The notes under the pieces are model-generated. The model made no database searches and had not been told where the DNA came from. It saw nothing but the letters and a program-made list of their open reading frames with translations. A DNA stretch of 30,000 nucleotides from Glandiceps talaboti (Eukaryota > Hemichordata > Enteropneusta > Spengelidae), in the NCBI RefSeq assembly GCF_964340395.1, contig NC_135570.1, positions 13,375,322 to 13,405,321 of the forward strand, in the 5' to 3' direction. Below, one piece after another: positions 9,969 to 19,649 of this stretch (positions within the stretch are counted from its first letter, which is position 1; each line of letters opens with the position of its first letter). The translations under genes were made by a program, and so were the position numbers.

Positions 9969-10224
9969 TACATACATACATACATACATACATACATACA
10001 TACATACATACATACATACATACATACATACATACATACATACATACATACATACATACATACATACATACATACATACATACATACATACATACATACA
10101 TACATACATACATACATACATACATACATACATACATACATACATACATACATACATACATACATACATACATACATACATACATACATACATACATACA
10201 TACATACATACGTACATACATACA
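9846..10224 (+). repeat. Compound AAAT / CATA / CA / CATA microsatellite
   Basis: An AAAT-rich run (9846-9880) passes into CATA units, then about 32 bp of CA dinucleotide (9931-9962), then some 260 bp of nearly perfect CATA (9963-10224) with a single CGTA interruption near 10211. The A-rich left edge resembles a retroposon tail from which the array could have grown. Long open frames of repeating Tyr-Val-Cys-Met on the minus strand are artefacts of the period. Confidence 0.95.
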
Positions 10225-10269
10225 AATCGAAATGAGATTGCGGCAACTGTTTGAAGTAGTTTCAATCAT

Positions 10270-12400
10270 TTACACACTCATTCGAAATCTGGAGTTCGTC
10301 TGTTATTATGAAAAAAACACATATCGTTATCATTTTTATGAATGAGTGAATATTGGAAATAATCTGTGCAAAATACCAACATTAAATAATGATACTGTTT
10401 GCGATAAGGATGTGTATTATAATCATTCTAAGTTTTTGTCTGAGCAGCGAAGTGCGTAAACAGTACATAACTAGTTTGTGTATCACTATTATGCGTCTCG
10501 TTTCGCTGTTTGTTTTAACTCTTTGAATGCGTGATTCAATTCACTGTAAAAATATTGGCTTATACTTAACTTCAATAATTTCAGTTCATATTTTCCCAAA
10601 TGAAATTTATGAACATAATCAATCACATTTCAATATTATTAACAATTCTGAAAAGTGTTCAACACATTTTCTAATAAAACAATTCAGCTTTATCAACATT
10701 GAAGAAAATATATGGATCTAGCGACTGAAGATCACTTAACCCTTGGACGTTCTGCTCCAATAACGAATACGCACTTTGAGAAATGAAGATATTTCAACTG
10801 AAGTGTTTCGCGCCATTTTTACGCCGGAAAATATATTCAGACATCACCAATTTGGGTTGACTTCAAGCATATTGCTGGTTGAAACTGTTGACAGCACTGA
10901 AATGAAGTAATATCTTAACTGACAATTTTGGTATTTCACTGAAATATGATAATCGCATATATACATAGTTACTCAGTTTGATGGCGGAAAACTTAATAAA
11001 TGACTGCACGTTTGACATTTTAGCGAACCAAAAATAAACCCGAGTGACAAATAATCATATATGGACCCCAGAAACACAGTTACGCAACTCTTCGGTAAGG
11101 TCGTTTCCTGCTGAGTCAGACAGTAACATTACTTAATACACAGTTTAACGAAAGTAAAACTGACTTGAAAAAAATGCATTCCCTGTGTAGTCTAAATCAA
11201 ATTACTACAAAACGACTGAATATTTGACGATTTTCAATCAACTGTCGCGTGCAAAATAGCAGTGCAAATAAAAAGCGTTTGATTTGAACGCCGAAGACCA
11301 ATTATTAGTCGTAAATGTCCTAGTAAATTCTCACCGTTCTCAGTCACGCTGCGACTAAATCACTTCGTCGTTTGAAAGTAATGTTATTCTTTTCCTGATT
11401 ATATTAAGTTCTAAAGTTGATTTTCACCGAGGGTAAACAAGACTGTTTTTGTTCGTCTTGTCAATCATGCAGAGAACAGAACTGATGACCTTTGGTAGGA
11501 GGTCATCGCCTCATAGAAGTACTTTTAACTGTCGGCTTCAGCGTCGATTCATCGACAACGAGCTCCTACAGTTCGGGAGTTGGCCCTCCGCGGGTTTTCA
11601 AGTAAACAACAGTGTTATTACAATGTATGTGTCACACTAAATGTTGGCGTGTCAGAGAAAAAAAACCCCAGTCTGATTCAGCGAGGAATTTACGTCATCA
11701 AATGTGTACCATAATTCACCTCATTGAATGTTTTTGAATATTTTTGCTCATCGTCAAAATCTGACAAAAAAAGACCACAAACCGAGAAACCATTTTTAGA
11801 ACGATTTTGGTGTGAATGTATAATTAATATGCGGTCATGTCATGATTTTAATAGCAAAAAAAAAAATACATTTCAAAGTATAGACGAATTTTCAATGACG
11901 TGTACAACTTGCATCTAAGCATATTAACACAATACGAATCATGCAGAGATTGATATGTTATATATCCGTTATTCGTGCAATTTGTGAAATGTGATTGACG
12001 CAGGCCTGTGCAATTTCTTTTGGCAATTTCGACTAAATTTGCACTATTTGATGAGCAATTTGCCAAATTTCCATGTAATTTGTGAAATGCGATGAGACTG
12101 GCTTGTCAATGCCGTTTATGCTTGGCTTAATAATATCAATTGTTGGAGATAAAATATCATCGTCGCCTTAAATAAACAAAATAAAACGTCCCAGTTATTT
12201 TGTCATTTTGCCAAAATATGTTTAACAAAATAGAGGGTGTTAAACAAGATACATGTATAACACGATTCACCATAGGTGTACATGCTGGGCGTTTCAAGAG
12301 CTAATTGACGCAAAACGGTCGATGGCACGATTTGCAGTGGCCTCTAACAATATGTCACACAGTCGAAGTGAGTGCAATTCGAATACGTTGCTATAATTCA
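10270..12400. other. Non-coding stretch with a weak direct repeat
   Basis: No supported gene; the open frames at 10527-10721, 11449-11640 and 11724-11918 are chance-sized. A degenerate repeat spaced 98 bp is present: CAATTTGTGAAATGTGATTG at about 11978 and TAATTTGTGAAATGCGATGA at about 12076, with further CAATTT-type words between. Confidence 0.4.
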
Positions 12401-12418
12401 TGGGAAACGGCATCAAGT

Positions 12419-12692
12419 TCAAGAAACGAAGGCGGTAGATTCATCCGCAAGCAGATCGAATTTATCGTGTCGCTTTGTGCTTTTGAGAACGTAGCACTGA
12501 ATCGAAATACCGCAGAGACATTCACCGTAGTCGGCGTAGAGACACTTTGTTGATGAACGGCTCAGTTTTTTACAACCACACGCTCGATTACGATGTATAG
12601 TGCAGATATTATAGTTCAGATATTCATACCCAAGGCAGTTTGTCTCAGCCGAGAAAATATATTTTTGTGTTGCACCTTGCTTCTTCACAGCA
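12419..12692 (-). CDS. Possible Cys-rich exon, unrecognised
   Basis: A minus-strand frame follows a moderate acceptor (GACTTGGATATTCAG, exon from 12692) and runs to a TGA at 12419. Codons look plausible. The predicted segment has seven Cys (patterns CGC and CLYADYGECLCG), which would suit a secreted or EGF-like domain, but the spacing does not match a domain I can name. There is no nearby poly(A) signal or second exon. Frames of this length do occur by chance here, so this is weak. Confidence 0.15.
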
Positions 12693-13245
12693 CTGAATAT
12701 CCAAGTCATATATGCTGTACTCAACAGCTTTGAACACGAGTACGCTTATCTCAATCGCTAATGGAAAGCTTCTTTGCAACTATATAAGTGTTAAAAACCG
12801 TAGTGGCTGTATAAAGGGAAATTTCACGCAAATACTTTCAATGATGGTGTTAACAGACTTGAGGATTATTGTAAACATTGAAGCTTTTTTGGTTAAGAGT
12901 AAAGAAAATATTGACTGGAGTGGTTTACACGATCCCAACACTTATGCGTCTACTTATGGTTACTTACATGTATACACGCCGCTGTAACGTGTCCATTTTA
13001 ATGTAGTTGTAGTATTATGGACTTCACGTTTGAGATATGAGGAACAATGAGCCGACAATAACACAAACGAGATTCGCTAAAGTACCATAAAGCTCCCCAA
13101 AGTCTAGTTTGTTCTTATAAAGGCGAGAAGAGTTCAGACATTGGAACAAAGGTCTCTTTATCAGAATTTTAAGATGTTTCAATTCAATATACATTATACA
13201 GAATGCTTTATGCATGATATGCGTCGCTACCTAAAAACTCAGACA

Positions 13246-13844
13246 TTTACAATTACAATCATAAGACCTGAAACAACACGTCGTCTGGCTCCACAAAAAC
13301 CTTAATAACGCTGCTACATTTATCGTCTGGCATAAACAATCTTAACCACAGTGCAACATTTTATCTTCTGGCTCAACAAAAATCTTACCAACAGTGCTAC
13401 ATTTTATCGTCTGGCTCAACAACAATCTTAACAACAGTGATAAATTTTATCATCTGGTTCGACATCATGCCAACAGTGCTACATTTTATCGTCTGCTTGA
13501 CAAAAGTCTTACTAACATTGCTACATTTTATCATCTGGCTCAACAACAATCTTAACAACAGTGATACATTTTATCATCTGGTTCGACATCATACCAACAG
13601 TGCTACATATATTTTATCGTCTGCTTGACAAAAGTCTTACTAACACTGCTACATTTTATCATCTGGCTCAACAATAATCTTACCAACAGTGCTACACTGT
13701 ATCATCTGGCTCAACATTTTTACAAACATTGCTACATTTTATCGCCTTGCTTGACAAAATATCTCTGTTGGTAAGGTTCTTGTCGAGCCACACGACGTTT
13801 AATGTTTCAGTTACGTAACAGCTTTGGTGATTTTAATTGTAATA
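13246..13844. mobile_element. Foldback element carrying a ~42-bp minisatellite
   Basis: Imperfect inverted termini enclose a tandem array. The inner arms are 13268-13309 and 13767-13810: CTGAAACA, then ACGTCGTCTGGCTCCACAA on the left, against complementary CTGAAACATT, then ACGTCGTGTGGCTCGACAA on the right. Farther out, TTTACAATTACAATC at 13246-13260 pairs with GATTTTAATTGTAAT at 13830-13844 (13 of 15). About 12 units start at 13281, 13323, 13364, 13407, 13450, 13489, 13531, 13574, 13617, 13659, 13702 and 13742. No transposase is present, so any mobility would be non-autonomous. I could not identify a clear target-site duplication. Confidence 0.5.
13281..13790 (+). repeat. Minisatellite array, ~42-bp unit, about 12 copies
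   Basis: The unit core is GCTACATTTTATCGTCTGGC followed by TCAACAA and CTTAACAACAGT. Unit starts are 39-43 bp apart. Three units (about 13413-13535) are repeated nearly exactly as a block at 13537-13663, differing by an ATAT insertion near 13609, which makes a trimeric higher-order repeat. The last unit (13767-13800) is inverted. Open frames through it are incidental. Confidence 0.85.
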
Positions 13845-14246
13845 TTTCCATCAAATCGCGCCATTCTTCATCATTTTGTAAATTGTAAGGAATACGAGTT
13901 CTTCCTAATGGCAACCTTAGGTTTGACTGAATGTAAACAGTAGTTAAGAAGTCTTAACATTCAGTACATGGCATGGCCAAATTACTGGTGCCATGCACTG
14001 TGTGAACAGAAGTCTCTCGTGTGATTCAGTTTTGCCTTTATTGCGTTAGAAATAACAGTGTCACTGAACACTAGAGAGACACATTTATTACGTCTAGGTT
14101 GCGTTGCTGTCAATGGGTAAGAACACACGTCACCGGTAAATAAAATTTCCGCTTTCATCAAAGTTGCGATCAGGTGGCACCATGGCAAATACAATATATT
14201 GACCTTTCACAACCCCACTGTTGAACTTACGTGATAACCTTGTGAC

Positions 14247-14427
<181 letters not shown>

Positions 14428-14429
14428 GC

Positions 14430-16590
14430 CACAATATCAAATTAAATGTTATAAATTCATTGTTTTGTATATAATGTGAAGATTGGACAAGAATATAATG
14501 GGGATGTATCATAAAGCAAGAGTATGGAGTTGCAATAGATTTAGATTTTGAATAAATGAACCAAAACATGCGATCTTGCTATTGAAGTGTGGCATATACA
14601 TTTTATTGGTTTCTGTGTGGTTGTGTACTAAACAGAGAAGTTGAATGGTATTGTGAAATTCGCTGTACTCTAAAATCTGACATTGTAAGTCGAAGCAATT
14701 ATATCCCACTTAGAAGACTAATATGACCTTATATGTGGCGTATTAGAATCCTCTTCAAATGATCACGCGGGTGTCAATAAGAGTTGAAGGTATGGCAAAT
14801 GGAGGATAAGGCGATTTAAAGAATCGATACAAAAGGGCAGCAAGAGGACACGGTATCACTAAGACTGTTCAAAACTCAACACTTGTACATTAAACCTTGG
14901 ATTATTATCATTTAAACCTTTCACTTATAAGACATGACAAAATGAACTTGTTCTGATAGACGATAAAAACCCTTAATGGGAAACGGAAAGTGTCAATGAG
15001 AGTTGAAGGTTAGGCAAAATAAAATGAAATGTTTGTTTCCGAAAACATGACTTCAGAAAATAGGGAAGGTAGGTCAGAATTTTATTTTGTTTTACTTCAT
15101 TTTTTTAAAGATTACTTGCCCTCAAGATAAGATGTACTCAGATCTGTCACAATATTTTCGTGAGAGTTCGACGAGGTTTAAAAGAAGAGAAGCTAAGTAG
15201 ACGAACACGTTATGCAGACTGTACATGTACTGTTATAGTCTAAAACGACCTGGTTTATCGCTGGAATACGATTTTTAAACACGTGACCACAGATGAGGCA
15301 AAGGCATGAAGAAGTAGAAGTATTGTTAAATTTTCAACATCGTCACATATCAGCCTAGTTTAATATCGTTGTTTGTCTTCAAGTTCTATCCCCAGTACAC
15401 CGAGCCTTCAACTTTCACTCACATACACTTCAATGTTCACTCCTTGAAGATGCCTGCAGTATTCTGTTTGATGAATTAAGTCATCATGGTCGCGTCTTAT
15501 AGTTACTACAGTCCAGGGATTATTATCTATATCTCGATGAGTAGGTATTGACGGCAGTTAAATCCTTATTTTACCCGTTTCCCCTGTTTGCTTTCCCACT
15601 TCACCAAGCCTTCAACTTCCGAAGATATTATAGGCGTTATTTGAAGACGTTTATGTAATGTTGTTGTCATAGCGATATATTCATTTTGTCACCGCTCTTT
15701 GATGATATTCTGCGGCCTGTTTATAACATTCAACGCCTCTACGTACGGACAAATATGTACGTTAGGTTTTCAACATATTTTTGATACAACATACGTCAGT
15801 TATCCTGAATTATGACGTCATCTGCCTTGACGAAAATGTTAATATAAACTACAGAGTTTCAAATAGGCAGCACGATGTTTTTGTTATGTCACACAACACT
15901 TTTTATCACAAATTATAAAATAAAAAACAGACACGGATAGCGCATAAACATGTAAGTGATACATTTTATTTTTTACATCAACAGACACAAACATCACTAT
16001 TGGATGAAAGAAGGAAGATTCAGGCTAACTAGCTTCGAGTGTTTTATGCACGTCACAGGATACAGTTTTGTGGTTTTAGTAAATAACAGCTGGGCACGAA
16101 TCAATGCCAACGACGAGAATCACGCGAGAGTGTAATAACATTTAGCAGTACTATTCTAGACAGGTTTAGGTTTACAAATTTGAAATAATCAGAATTTGAA
16201 AGGATGACATTTGAATCAACCACGGTTTATGCTTTTAGATATATCAACTTTTACGATAACGAACCCAATTTCATAAACTAATTGATTCTAAGAGTTTACA
16301 TTTATATGTATGTGTATAGCATATGATAAATGCAATAAACTATACTAATTTCGTTTACTCATTTCAGGGGCATTGCATAAGTACATTATTATCCTAAATC
16401 TAATTCCCTGTCAAGAATCAAAGATACAGCAGTATTAAGTATCTATTATCAAATAGATAATATAATATATTGAATTAAACTATTTGTGTACTGGTTAGGT
16501 AACATTTGAGAAAAGACAGTATCACTTCCGTGAATGAAACTTGAAACCTGACATCTTGAATAATGCATTATGGGAAATCTAGAATCATAC
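14430..16590. other. Non-coding stretch with short dispersed motifs
   Basis: No gene is supported. A motif CCTTCAACTYTCAYTSACA occurs as two direct copies in complement (14771-14800 and 14991-15020) and in forward form at about 15391-15420 and 15595-15620. A perfect CRE octamer is at 15813-15820. Confidence 0.4.
15813..15820. promoter_or_regulatory. Perfect palindromic CRE (TGACGTCA)
   Basis: Full ATF/CREB consensus in TTATGACGTCATCTG. No coding exon lies close by; it could be an enhancer site or a chance match. Confidence 0.3.
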
Positions 16591-16639
16591 CATTGAATTA
16601 ACCAGTCACCCAGACTCTGCCACTTGGGGGCTTTCTAGA

Positions 16640-16750
16640 TCTCTTCCGCAGCCCGGAAGTCAGAAAGTCTCGATAACCGATACAACCATAAAATGTACGC
16701 GCCCACAGTTCTTTGCACTGAGCATGCGCAGTCTGAATTACAAGATGGCT
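16640..16750. promoter_or_regulatory. TATA-less promoter-like cluster: ETS, NRF1 and YY1
   Basis: CCGGAAGT (ETS consensus) is at 16653-16660 with a second TTCCG core at 16644-16648. GAGCATGCGCA at 16720-16730 matches the NRF1 palindrome with one change, and CAAGATGGC at 16741-16749 is a YY1-type initiator. These three motifs cluster in promoters of widely expressed animal genes, often with the start codon inside the YY1 site. Here that ATG opens only 12 codons. A minus-strand frame of 81 codons (16598-16843) crosses the cluster and might be exon, but it has no further support. Confidence 0.4.
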
Positions 16751-17076
16751 GTTGATCAGGCTGGCCATCAACATTCCACATGAAATGTGACGTGGCCTGA
16801 TGTCCAGCTGCTTCAGATCAGTACACTGATCATAGTATAACATTGCATAGGCAAGTCATGAACACAGACATAAAATCAAGTTATTGTATGTAAGAGACAG
16901 TGTCAGTAATGCAATTTTCATTCCGTATTAAAAAAAAAAATAATTTATGCAAAATTAATCATTAATATTCATAGTAAGTTTCACTAAAACCCTTTTAGAA
17001 TCAGTTCTTGCGATTTCTATAAGGAAGATGTCTAGCAAGCTTCATTTTAATTGGTGCATTTTTGAGATACCATGTT

Positions 17077-17129
17077 CACAGACAGACAGACAGACATACA
17101 TACATACAAACATACACATAAACAGACAA
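17077..17129 (+). repeat. (CAGA)n(CATA)n microsatellite, probable interspersed-repeat end
   Basis: CAGACAGACAGACA passes into CATA units and then imperfect CATA/CAGA. The preceding sequence (ATTTTTGAGATACCATGTTCA) and the following ATTACCTTCC resemble the ends of interspersed repeats seen in many invertebrate genomes, in which a GAGATA...GTTCACAGACAGACAGA junction is common. That resemblance is from general familiarity and was not tested. Confidence 0.6.
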
Positions 17130-17139
17130 AGCTATATCA

Positions 17140-18020
17140 TTACCTTCCTTTATATGTAATATGTAGCCTTAGAAGATTTATTTTTTCCTGATAATTGATA
17201 ATGATCATTTAGCTAATAACAGATTTGATACCGTGAAATCAAAAATAACATGGAAAAGGAAGTACATTGTGGGAGGAAAACGACCATAATAAAAGGATTT
17301 CAACGAACGACCTCGGATGACCGAGTTTCAACAGTTTGAAGGCTCTTATTTATATTTCATCGAGTATCTGGCTGCTTGAATTTTAAAGTGTCTTGTCAGT
17401 TTGACAGACATTCTTCATTATTGATGTCCTTTATTTCTAGGGCATCCTTGTAGGATTAGTTATCAGTTGTGTTGAATGACGTATAAAATATTGAATCAAT
17501 AGAAGATTGAAACACTGAAATGAGGGTGGGTGGGCGTTATTGGTTTCTTGTTGTGATGGTGTGGGTGGGGGTAACATTGATTTCTACTCATTAAGGTGAC
17601 CTTGTACCTTTTTGATGTCATGTCTCTCATCGCAACACCTTCAAACTGACTGACCGGTCGGTAAATTTCGAATCAGTCCTTGTGATTTTCATGGAAGGAA
17701 ATCTTGTATCAAACAGACGAAATAAATAAGTGTGTGTGTACATGTTGGTTATGTTTTCAATTCATAACCATACCTTCAACAATCTGTGACGTAAAATATA
17801 CATCAGATAAATTAAAGGTTCTGAATTTTAGCGATGAACGACAATTTTACAATCATAGTGCCGCCATCTTATCATTAGTGAAATTGTTTGCTCCTGATAT
17901 AGCCAAAGAGGGCGTTATAAAAATATATGGGGTCTGGTGAGTCATTAGAGCCAAAGGACTAAACAGCTAAGGAAAGTCCTATCTAATACCACTGGTTTAT
18001 CATTGTACAGAACTAGAATA
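17140..18020. other. Non-coding stretch with a YY1-like motif
   Basis: No supported gene; the frame at 17704-17940 (+) is chance-sized. On the minus strand TAAGATGGCGGC (17871-17860) is a perfect YY1-type site. A TGACGTATAAAA word at about 17478 merges a CRE half-site with a TATA-like sequence. Confidence 0.35.
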
Positions 18021-18023
18021 TAC

Positions 18024-18197
18024 ATTATGTTATGTTATGTTATGTTATGTTATGTTATGTTATGTTATGTTATGTTGTTATGTTATGTCATGCTAGGTAA
18101 TGTTATGTTATGTATGTTAAGTTATGCTATGCTATGCTGAGCTATATTATGTTATGTTATATTATGTTATGTTATGTTATGGTATGCTATGTTATGT
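18024..18197 (+). repeat. (TATGT)n pentanucleotide repeat, degenerate
   Basis: TTATG/TATGT units are perfect for about 50 bp, then increasingly interrupted (TATGC, TGAGC, TATAT) to about 18197. The decay toward the right suggests an ageing array with a younger pure core on the left. Confidence 0.9.
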
Positions 18198-18481
18198 GGA
18201 ATTACAGCTAAAATAGGGAGTGTTCACCAGAATACTGTACATAACATATTCATTAGTGATAATTGTTGATCATTTGGCTATTTGGGATTGTTGTTTTGTT
18301 TGCTAGACAAGCGCATTTTCACTGCTGAACACAGCAGGACTGCGATTGGAGGAGATATTTTTTGTTTACATTAATTCAGCTCTTTAGATCTCATGAATAA
18401 CAATCATGCTGTGTTCAGAAGTAAAAGAAGTAAATGTACTAGCGATGTTCTCTTTCAAATAAATCAACCGCATAATCTTGA

Positions 18482-18683
18482 AAAATGATTAACTTTTTAT
18501 CACAAATGTATATTTTACACATTAGTCGTCTGGCGAACGTTACCTGTTTCCACTGTATGATCTTAGAACGACTGACAACACCACAACAAACTTGCAAAAT
18601 GATAATTTTTTATCACAAAATGTATATTTTACACATTAGTCGTCTGGCGAACGTTACCTGTTTTAGCTGTATGATCTTAGAAC
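18482..18683 (+). repeat. Tandem duplication, 114-bp period
   Basis: 18482-18569 is repeated at 18596-18683. Shared blocks include TTTTTATCACAAA, TGTATATTTTACACATTAGT, CGTCTGGCGAACGTTACCTG and TGTATGATCTTAGAAC. A 26-nt linker separates them. Because 114 is divisible by three, the plus-strand frame 18485-18724 repeats in register and gives two copies of MYILHISRLANVTCF. I see no sign that this frame is a real gene. Confidence 0.85.
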
Positions 18684-18999
18684 AGGCACAGTTTGCCATG
18701 ATGTCATTGACATATATTGAGTGACGGCAAATGATGGCACAGCGATATTTATGTCTGTAAGACACGATTTTTACCTAGTCGTACATTATGCTAACAGGTT
18801 TTTTTTTTAAATGATTTTTATGATCATTGCCATTCGAGCTTCACAAATACTAGGCAAAGGTATTTTAGGACTACAAATTTTAAGACTTTTTAATTTAAAA
18901 AAAAAATTCTGTTTTGCAGAATTGTATGTCTACATTCAATGAAATTATATTGAAATTGGAATCCTTAGATTTACATCGACTCTAATTTAGGTAATTTAA

Positions 19000-19190
19000 G
19001 AGGTCTCGTTAGTTCTTTCATTCTTAGTCCTTTCAACGTGTTACTTTGTTGTATGTTTAATGTTAGTAGCTTCACCTGTACGTGTTGTGCTTGATGTACT
19101 TTTACGTGTTCTTTAAGGAGCCTGTAAATTGGACTTGCTCTGTTAGTAACCCTTGAAATAAAAATGAAATTGAAATAAAATAAAACAGGC
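19000..19190 (+). mobile_element. Possible 3' end of a non-LTR retrotransposon
   Basis: A T/G-rich tract ending CTGTTAGTAACCCTTGAAAT and then A-rich imperfect repeats of AAATGAAATTGAAATAAAAT (to about 19185) looks like the 3' UTR and tail of a 5'-truncated LINE. No reverse-transcriptase coding sequence is present, and the 5' boundary is not visible. Confidence 0.3.
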
Positions 19191-19313
19191 TGAAAACTAT
19201 AAATATAACACCACTTTCGATTACTTAATGATATAGGGTTTGATGAAATAGTCTCATCACTGTGGACTGCATATGATTTGAGGGTTGAGCACGAAAAGAG
19301 TTTCTGAGTAAAC

Positions 19314-19338
19314 GGGGGGGGGGGGAGAGGGGGAGGGA
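19314..19338 (+). repeat. G-rich tract with G-quadruplex potential
   Basis: Twelve G, then AGA, five G, A and three G: enough G triplets with short loops to meet the usual quadruplex pattern. Confidence 0.7.
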
Positions 19339-19449
19339 TAACATCATCAACAGATTTATGTAAGGAATAAGAAATCTGAAAATTGATGAATGGAATTTCA
19401 GGGAAGAAAAGATATCAACAGATTTATGAAAAGAAATTGAACTTGAAAA

Positions 19450-19515
19450 ACAAACACACACACACACACACAAACAAACAAACAAACAAACAAACAAGCA
19501 AACAAACAAACAAAC

Positions 19516-19546
<31 letters not shown>

Positions 19547-19560
19547 AATACAAAATAAAA
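19450..19560 (+). repeat. Compound CA / CAAA / CAGA microsatellite
   Basis: CA dinucleotides are followed by about ten CAAA units (one CAAG variant), then CAGA units and a degenerate CAAA tail. The open frames through it are artefacts. Confidence 0.95.
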
Positions 19561-19649
19561 ACATACCTTTAAAAAATCCGAAAATTCCCGCAAATGCTAT
19601 AGACATACTTATGATATACATTTTGAAATTGGAGTACTGTTGACCATTC

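Noticed and set aside
9792-10269. Long minus-strand open frames of repeating Tyr-Val-Cys-Met
   Set aside because: Direct consequence of the CATA tetranucleotide array lacking stops in any frame; not a protein.
13281-13790. CRISPR-like array
   Set aside because: The unit is continuous tandem DNA with graded divergence and a higher-order structure, with no unique spacers, in a eukaryotic context.
16598-16843. 81-codon minus-strand frame over the ETS/NRF1/YY1 cluster
   Set aside because: Length is within chance, and the frame is better explained by GC-richer promoter DNA. Kept only as a remark under the promoter entry.
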